64,000 nt of DNA, taken from the NCBI GenBank assembly GCA_904066235.2, contig CAJFCV020000003.1, forward strand, positions 5,332,001 to 5,396,000, in the 5' to 3' direction. Both the position numbers and the translations under genes were made by a program. Origin of the DNA: Bursaphelenchus xylophilus. Lineage: Eukaryota; Nematoda; Chromadorea; Rhabditida; Aphelenchoididae. This document shows, one piece after another, positions 55,735-64,000 of this stretch (positions are counted from its first letter, which is position 1; every line of letters starts with the position of its first letter). The notes under the pieces were generated by a model. The model saw only the letters and a program-made list of their open reading frames with translations. It made no database searches and had not been told where the DNA came from.

Positions 55735-57650
55735 ACGCAAAAAGAGGGATTGGCTTCTCAGAGTTTGCGCGCCAAGGACAGAGCGCGCTGAATTTAGGCG
55801 GGTTTCCAAGTTCAGTGACATTCCACGACCTCGGTGAAATATCCGGGGGTCGATGAAACGACCGACATCGGCGAAGATCGGGACTTTCTTTGGGAATTGC
55901 AAACCTCAGGAGCACGCATAAAAGGGGCGGGAACGGTTCTGGCGGGAGTCTGGGATGCACTCTCACTCACGTTCGTTTCATTTAAAAGAAAAAAAGAAAC
56001 GTTGTTCGGAACAGCGGGAACGAGACTCCTGACCCCGCCCTCTTTCTCGTTTGCAAGCGAGCAAAAACCCGCAGGCCAAAGAACGCCGCACCGAGTGGAC
56101 ATCTTTTTTCGCCCGCCTGGTGTGCCAGCAGCTCCTTGCCGTACCAGGCTCGGCGGACTCGCCGGTGCGAGGAGCAGCGGGAGCACGCCATAAAGAGTAA
56201 GCAAAAACAAACTGGAGAAAAGGAAACATTGCCGGGGGTCGACGACCAGCCGGCTTCCCCAAAACAACAAAAACAATGGCTCTGCCGGTCAGTTCCATGC
56301 CCGCCCCGTCGGATAAAAGATTAGGAATTTGGGAGTTGTTTTTGAAAGCATTTTGTTTTGTTTTTCGAATGTTGCAGGAAAAGAAAACAACTTTATTCCC
56401 CGGCGTTTTGCATGTTTCCTAAAGCCGGTGACGATCATAGATTATAGCTCATAAATTGTCTCGGTGGTTTTGAGTTAGGAAAAAAGCTTATGGTAAGGTG
56501 AAACTCAATAGGCATTGCTGGCCATAGATATTTTATACAGATGTCCATCTCAGAGAGTGAAGATGATTGAACTTTAGATGACCATCAAGCACAAAAACAC
56601 TTTTTATAGTAATGCGACGCCCTTTATAAGCAAGGTGGTCGGACATAATCCTGAATATTAATCGGGTCCGGCATGGAACAATTGTAATATCGTAAGACCA
56701 GAATACTCGCAGTTCAGCCAAAATGGGGGTGAAACGTATTCTGGACCTAACCGACGCACGCAGAACAGACGGCGGTATTTGTTGGCACGGAAATTTAGCT
56801 GGAAAAATGACATTTATGCCCTTACTCAGAGATTCTAATTTCTGCCATAATATTCTCTATGGAAGTGACCGAAAAGAAGAAATAATCGGATCAATTTTAC
56901 TAATATCCCTCGAATTATGTTTCAATTTATGCTGTAAAAAAGTTTACTGTAACGAGTGGACAGCCGGTTTGATAAACGATAATTTTTCCATCTACCAAGA
57001 TCACGAACCCTGAGAGAAATTTTGTCCCAAGCAAGCGCCGCCCTTTTCTGATTTTTACGTGATCGTCTTCTCGAAGAGCAAAAAAAACGACGGAACGCCA
57101 GACACGACCTGACACCTGTACTCTTATGCGAGGGTTCACACAACCCCACAAAACAAATAGTTTTTTTACTTCTTTTTTGACCTCTGCGCACTTTTTCCAA
57201 CGTGCTCCGAGCTTCAGACAAAAAAGAAAATAGAACAAAAAATGCCTGGAACCCCCCAGACATTATATTACGCCTCCTCTTCGGACAATTCGGCAATCGA
57301 TTTGGCACTGCTCAGAGGGTATAACCTTATAAGAATTACAAATCTCCGACGATGACAAATATTAATTAATCTGTAAAGCTGATTATTATTTTGTCCACAC
57401 TTTCACTGTTAAAAGGATATGTTCATTGCTTAAAAGTCACGTTAAAACTTAGAAGAGTTATTATCTTGGAGTTACAATTTGTTTCGGTGGTTTGTAAACA
57501 ATGATCCATATTTTTTTCTTGTTTTCGATTACAAATTTTGAAACAAAGCAGGAAGAAAATTTTAAAAAATTAAACCCTTGTAATTCCTACTGAAAACTTT
57601 GCACAGCTGTGTCATATTTAGATATAATAATTGATAAGAAAAACCGCAAC

Positions 57651-58108
57651 CTTTCATTTGGGGCAGATCGGGTATCGGCCCAATGTGTAAAGCCAACGTT
57701 GCAAAATTCTTCCACCAAACAGCCAGCCACTTGAAATCATAACTAAATTTTTTAATGGCTAGCCAAAAAACCTGGGTCGGCAAGCCAACGTGTCGAAATG
57801 GGTTTGAAATCTCGCAAAAAGCTAGCCAAAGGGTTGGAATAGGTGTAAAAATGGGTATAACAAATTTTTTTTAATGGCTAGCTAAAAAGTTCAATTGGAT
57901 AGCCAAGCTATTAGAATGCCTTCACATATAATAACCATGGTAGAAGACACCTTTAACAGCCATTCTGACACGTTGGCTAGCTGATCCAGGTTTTTTGACT
58001 AGCCATAAAAAATTTAGTTGTGATTTCAACTCACTGGCTGGCTGGTCAAAGAATTTTGCAACATCGACTATACATATTGGGAAATACCCGATCTGCCCCA
58101 AATGAAAA
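57651..58108. mobile_element. Fold-back element with TTCATTTGGGGCAGATCGGG ends
   Basis: The left end CTTTCATTTGGGGCAGATCG then GGTAT and the right end ATACCCGATCTGCCCCAAAT then GAAAAG are inverted copies. Inside, several blocks are also inverted between the arms (AACGTTGCAAAATTCTT/AAGAATTTTGCAACAT; CACTTGAAATCATAACTAAA/AATTTAGTTGTGATTTC). The motif GGCTAGCCA or variants recur. Total 458 nt, non-coding. Confidence 0.8.
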
Positions 58109-58275
58109 GCCCGAATCAAGGGTAGCCGAAAAAAATGTTTTCGGAGTTACGGTAGGAAATTCCCAAAATCAATATTAGAAACGCGCAATGTCACTATCAA
58201 ATAAAAAATAAATTTTTTTCTTTATTTTACAAAATTTTGTGAATTTGACTGTGACATGACCGTTGAGATTGGAAG

Positions 58276-59560
58276 ATGGCGAGTATTATCAAGAAAGTTT
58301 CGAGAAGAGCTTCTCATGTGATTGTATCTGGGATTCAACCGACAGGTTCCCTTCATATTGGAAATTATCTTGGTTTTGTGAAAAACTTTGTCAAGCTTCA
58401 AGATGTAATGGTATTTTTATTACACGTACCCTGTTTTAGAGTAATACAGAGGCTGAGAAGTTCTTATTTGTTGCCGATCTGCATTCCAATTCAGTAAAAC
58501 CGAAGCATGAAAACGTATGTTTTTTATTTCTTCAGATCTACCTTCTTGGTTTAGTTTCGATATCAATGCCGTAAACTTGTGGCTTCTCTTATAGCATGTG
58601 GGGTGAATCCTTCTGATACATTATTGTTCTACCAAAGCCAAGTTCCTGAACATGCAGAATTGGCCTGGCACTTAGGATCAGTCGTTACGATAAATCGTCT
58701 CTCAAAATTGCCTCAGTTTAGGGAGAAATCAAATGAGTAAGACAAACTGAGATAACGCAGACTCTTATTGTTTGTGCAGGGATTTAGATGGAGTATCGCC
58801 CAATCTTTTGACTTATCCAGTACTCCAGGCAGCGGACATTCTTCTTTACAAATGCACCAAGATTCCTGTGGGGGAAGATCAAGTGATGCATGTCAATCTC
58901 ACATTCCACATAATTGAGGTTCTCAAGGGATTGTTCAAAAAGCAATGTTTTCCCAAACCGGAACTTGTGAGTCACGGCTTTCACTTATGCTTTCTTTTTG
59001 TTTACGAGGTGATTTATTCATTTCAGATCTTGTCCAGAAGTCCGAGAATAAAAAGTTTATCTGATCCTGCAAAGAAGATGAGTAAGTCAGATCCAAATCA
59101 ACATGCCGCTGTGTTCTTGGATGATTCAGAGGCCCAAGTTTTGAAGAAAGTTAAAAGGGCCATGACTGATAGTACTGGAGAAAAAGTCAGGTACGACCGC
59201 GAGAATCGACCGGGGGTTTGTAATCTGGTATGTTTAAGACTGTAAGCATCATAATTTTTGTAGTTGGAGATTGTTGCCGAATTAGAAGAGAAGACAGTTG
59301 AGGATGTTGCGCAAGAATGCTCGGGTCTTGATTCTCTCGGATTAAAGTTGAGATTAGCGGAATTAATCAACGAAACTTTCCGGCCGATCCAACGAAGGAT
59401 GAAGGAGATCGAAGAAGATGAACAATATTTGGACACTGTTCTAGTAAGGAATGCTGAGATTGCGAGAGAAACAGCGGTAAACACGCTAAAAGAATTCAAG
59501 GAAATCATCGGATATGATCAGCCACAAGTTTATTTTAATAAACTTCAAGGTTCCGGGTGA
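58276..59560 (+). CDS. wars-2: Tryptophanyl-tRNA synthetase, mitochondrial (WARS2 type)
   Basis: Bacterial-type class I synthetase in about six exons. [19 protein letters not shown] carries the HIGH signature as HIGN (from 58354), followed by the [38 protein letters not shown] and [20 protein letters not shown] blocks with the tryptophan/adenylate pocket. [11 protein letters not shown] is the conserved motif before the second signature, and KMSKS is at 59075-59089 within [12 protein letters not shown]. The C terminus ends [12 protein letters not shown] at TGA 59558. The N terminus ([20 protein letters not shown]) is short and basic, fitting a mitochondrial signal. It charges mitochondrial tRNA-Trp. 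Complete; the start is the first ATG in frame. Confidence 0.95.
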
Positions 59561-60129
59561 ACTCAACCGAATACAGATCAGTAGGAGTTGTTGTTAATAG
59601 TTCTGGAATATAAAGTTGTTTCGAGGCTCTAAATTGGCTGCAATGTGTCGAAGATAATTGCCCAAAAGTGTGGAAGATATGATCTGGAGCACATATATGT
59701 GAATTATTTAACCTCGGGCTGTTTGTTCTCTCCTCTAAGAGTGGTGAAAATCTTAACCTGTCAATACAAGTAGTATGGCCACTAATTCTGGCAGCAAAGT
59801 CACAGTCTTCGAATGATTTTCTTCAGTCCTCCGGCTTGGCCAAGCTTTCTGGACCGTGATTCCGGCCCACCTCTTCGGGAAACGTCTTGTTGCGGTCGAA
59901 TAGCCATGACCTGACCTTTTATAAAATCTGTCCTCATTTGGCGGCAGGTCCCGGCTCCCGGTCGGTCCGTATCTTTTAGCGCAAACGAGTGGCAAAACGT
60001 TGGAATCTGTGGGGTCGTTTTGTTCGCTGGTTTGCGTTGAAGGATGGGCACCGATCACAATATAAACTATCCAATAAACAAAACTGATTCAGCGATTGTC
60101 TGCCTGCAGCCAAACTATTTGATTCCGCC
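59561..60129. other. Intergenic region between TrpRS and the Cys-loop channel
   Basis: The first 100 nt are TrpRS 3' UTR. 59750-60060 is open on the minus strand in two overlapping frames without motifs, probably by chance. No regulatory site stands out. Confidence 0.35.
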
Positions 60130-62019
60130 ATGATTTGGGTCAGGCTATTCGTGGTCGGGTTTCTTTGGACTAGAGCCCAAGCTCAACTTTCCGCTGTCGA
60201 TGTTGAAGCGACGGATCCCAAGGAAGATGAAGCTGGTGGTATGTGATGTTAATAATTAGCAAAACTAACTTTATTTCTATTTCCGTTTGATCAATAATTT
60301 TACAAAAATCATCACGTGCACTAGTCGCGCCACAAAGTCCCGACACATTTATCGCGGATGCATGAAAATTGGAGCGAACTCGCGCTAAAGTGCATGTCGC
60401 TAGTGCAAAAACGGGGAATTGCCGCCACGGGTCCGAAAAAAAAGAAAAACGCACTGTGCAAAAGTGTTGGGACTTTACGTCGTGATTAGTATTCACTTAA
60501 TTCAAAATCGTTTAAGCAATTGCCAACAAAACGTACGCCGAAGAGCACACTTCCCTCCAACGGGACATCTTCATGAATTACAATCGGAATCTTCGGCCAA
60601 TCAAGAATCAATCCATGCCTCTAAAGGCCCAAGCTCATGTTTACATAATGCATTTCTCGGTTCAGGAACAGCAACAGAGCATGAAATTATATGGTCACAT
60701 TTACATGGTATGGTACAATCCAGATCATAAATAATTTTAGACATGGTTTGATGAGATGGCTGTGTGGGAGCCATCAAATTACACTAATGTGAGGTCAACA
60801 ATGGTCAGCCAGTGGCAGTTGTGGCAACCCGAAATTAAAGTGGCCAACAGGTAGTTATATTGTTTGGGTTCTTCTAAAAACATTAATTTTATGACGTGTT
60901 GTTGATTTTTTTCTTAATTTGTGATAACTTTAGTATTGCTGGATCTGGTCAATATTTCGAAATTTCGAAACGATCTCACGCCGCCCTCACTTCCATTACT
61001 TCCACTATGACAAAAGTCGAGATATATCCTACCTTTTCGATCTCCATTGGATGCAATTTCGATTTCAGGTGAGTTCAACATGCAGTATCTTACTATATTT
61101 TAATAGTGATTACCCGTTCGACGAACAAGAATGCGCCCTGAGGTTCTATAATTCAAATCCAATGAGTGAAGTCGAGTTACTGGTCTATTATGAGCTGAAA
61201 CCGAGTGTGATGTTGGCCTGGAATGATACAAATAAAAAGTTTATCAGCAATTGGATGCTGGAAAATGCAACTGCCAATATCTCCTATTATTATAATCGGG
61301 AATATAATGACACGAGGCCGGAGACGGCGGCAGAGAAGGAATTAACTTGGTAAATTATAAGTTTTAGATTTATCTATTACATGGCTGAGACCAATATTTA
61401 TTTTCAGGTCAATATTGGTGACCAAAATCAAGTTGATCAGGAATTGTCAGCATTATTGGGTGACCTTGGCCATCCCGGCCTTCTGTTCCATGATGGTTAA
61501 TGCGTTTTCTTTCCTTTTCTACAAGTCCGAACTCTCTATTCTCACTGTGATTGCCAACTTTTTTATCCAGCTGATCTTTATGTTCAACGAGCTCGTCGAA
61601 TTGCCTCCATCGGCCGGGGAACCTCCAAGAATCGGTAAGTAAACAATATTTGTAAAATCATCCTTTTCTTGCAGTCAGATACAGCAGTTATTTGTTGTTT
61701 ATGACAACTCTGGCGTTGATTTTACACTTGTTGATACGGAGGTTGAGATATAAAAAAATCCCTGTTCCCGCTGAATATGTGAAAAGATTCAAGGGGACCC
61801 TCGCGAGGATCAAACGGCTTGAACAAAGTCAGTTTCTGCCCACGTGTGTAATTTCAAAATTTATTTTTAGAAGAAAACGAGCCTTCAGAAGTGCTGGAAG
61901 GATCCTCGGAATCCCTGGATTCGGATTCTTTTTTGTATGCTGATCTCACACGGAATCTCTGCATTATTTTATATTTTGTTATCGGGATTTTCTTGTCCTT
62001 CTTCTTGCTAGTTTTGTAA
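60130..62019 (+). CDS. Cys-loop ligand-gated ion channel subunit (lgc-like, divergent)
   Basis: Signal peptide MIWVRLFVVGFLWTRAQAQL. Ligand-binding domain: ANKTYAEEHTSLQRDIFMNY, VQEQQQSMKLYGHIYMTWFD, QLWQPEIKVAN and TKVEIYPTFSISIGCNFDFS. The Cys-loop itself is C-x13-C (CNFDFSDYPFDEQEC, from about 61051). Pre-M1 RNCQHYWVTLAIPAFCSMMV leads into M1; M2 reads SELSILTVIANFFIQLIFMF, M3 YSSYLLFMTTLALILHLLIR, M4 NLCIILYFVIGIFLSFFLLV. The final exon joins in phase 1 to give KENEPSEVLEGS before M4. The intracellular M3-M4 loop is unusually short (about 60 residues). M2 lacks the usual GEKVTL/PAR-type start, so ion selectivity cannot be told. Related to nematode-specific lgc groups rather than to a named vertebrate channel. 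Confidence 0.9.
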
Positions 62020-62305
62020 TACTTTAGATTAAAATATTTAAGACAATGTTAATTTATTTGTTTCTCAATCACAGTTGTATTTAATAAATCAAGATTAGAG
62101 AATATAAAACGCTGGTTTCTAAGATATTCAAATACAGGAAGTACAATAAAATTAGAGACAAAACACTCGGCAAGAGTTGGGAACAAGAAAAGACGTCACA
62201 AAATAGGTCATCATGACATAATTAATGGATTTTGTAAGCACCAATCCATGTCATTTTTTAAAATAAAACTTTACAGACTATAACAAAGCAAACAAAGGAC
62301 GCCTT

Positions 62306-63532
<1,227 letters not shown>

Positions 63533-64000
63533 GGATTCTAAAACATAAAAGTTAAAAAATGATTTCATTAAATACGGTATACATAATTATCAACACGAAA
63601 TAAAAGGAGTGAAAAAATAAAAGATGATTTTCCCAGAGTTTACAAGTCGATTTGCAAACCGCTTTGATCAACAATGGATACAGTCCTTCCGGACTGTATC
63701 CTCAACACAAAAAATATTCCAATTTCAATTTGCAACGCCCCAAAAAACAACAATAAAGGGGAAGCGCGACCGCCCTCTCCGCTCGCCCCTCCGACCAACC
63801 AGTGCGAGGGATTACGGTAGCGGGAGGCCGGGTTTTTTGGGCCATTCCTCAAATTAATATTAAGACAAAATGATTCCGGAAAGAGGGAGCGCACCTTTTT
63901 GTCAATCAATCAGCCCGGCCCGGTTGACAAGCCTCAAAATCAATGTTGGGCCAAGTCTTTTGTTTCAGGCCCCTCCGGCCAAGGGGCCAATAATATCACG
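63533..64000. other. Upstream region of the forkhead gene, cut by the window end
   Basis: No convincing gene. An acceptor-like GTTTTAG stands just before the exon with the forkhead ATG (minus strand, about 63538), so a 5' UTR intron or trans-splice site is likely. 63750-63840 is GC-rich. The rest may be promoter. Confidence 0.4.

Larger units (their letters stand above)
55520..58275. other. Divergent intergenic region, GC-rich promoter side and a fold-back repeat
   Basis: 55690-56330 is GC-rich with overlapping chance frames on both strands and no family motif; it is probably the promoter of the MEIOC-like gene. A 9-bp-arm hairpin lies at 55712-55734. 56500-57560 shows nothing I can assign. 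57651-58108 is a fold-back element (separate entry). The promoter of the TrpRS gene is in 58110-58275. Confidence 0.4.

Noticed and set aside
55812..56276. 154-codon minus-strand frame and its overlapping frames upstream of the MEIOC-like gene
   Set aside because: Several frames are open at once on both strands because the region is GC-rich; no domain or signal supports any of them.

Overview
This window is nuclear DNA of a nematode. The genes are split by many introns, several only 36-60 nt long with GTAAG donors and TTTCAG-type acceptors. Some genes start right after an acceptor, as expected for spliced-leader trans-splicing. The protein set matches Caenorhabditis genes: pat-4, acn-1, gpc-2, csq-1, met-2, mtm-3, nra-4/NOMO, fkh-2. 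I cannot name the species; protein divergence says it is not C. elegans. No rRNA, tRNA, CRISPR or prokaryotic feature was seen.

Layout. 1-5444 (+): 3' part of CNOT1, the CCR4-NOT scaffold, whose last intron holds a 1.24-kb fold-back element. 5971-19001 (-): NOMO/nra-4, a SETDB1/MET-2 H3K9 methyltransferase, a 3-beta-HSD-like dehydrogenase, a mariner relic on the other strand, and a G-gamma gene. 21778-33110 (+): an MTMR3/4 myotubularin, the inactive ACE-like acn-1 and an LRR-Ig receptor. 34932-37133 (+): three small genes packed like an operon (105-aa protein, TSP1 membrane protein, 72-aa protein). 37271-41120 (-): a TIKI/TraB-family protein and calsequestrin. 42650-43765 (+): UBE2G-type E2. 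43897-44336 (-): unknown 105-aa protein. 46396-47970 (+): integrin-linked pseudokinase pat-4. 48705-49504 (-): mitochondrial GrpE, perhaps with a small gene behind it. 50553-51828 (+): mitoribosomal uS9m. 52726-55519 (-): a MEIOC-domain protein assembled here from three exons. 58276-59560 (+): mitochondrial TrpRS. 60130-62019 (+): divergent Cys-loop channel. 62306-63532 (-): FoxG-like forkhead factor with an N-terminal eh1 motif.

The genes are mostly conserved housekeeping, muscle and membrane genes and do not form one pathway. Three themes stand out. First, introns host several unrelated non-autonomous inverted-repeat elements, one with TTAA/CCC termini like piggyBac. Second, some same-strand genes are spaced like nematode operons. 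Third, the window has muscle genes (pat-4, csq-1), mitochondrial genes (GrpE, uS9m, TrpRS) and three catalytically degenerate or domain-reduced family members (acn-1, pat-4, the FYVE-less myotubularin). All gene calls come from reading the sequence and remembered family motifs; no database search was possible.
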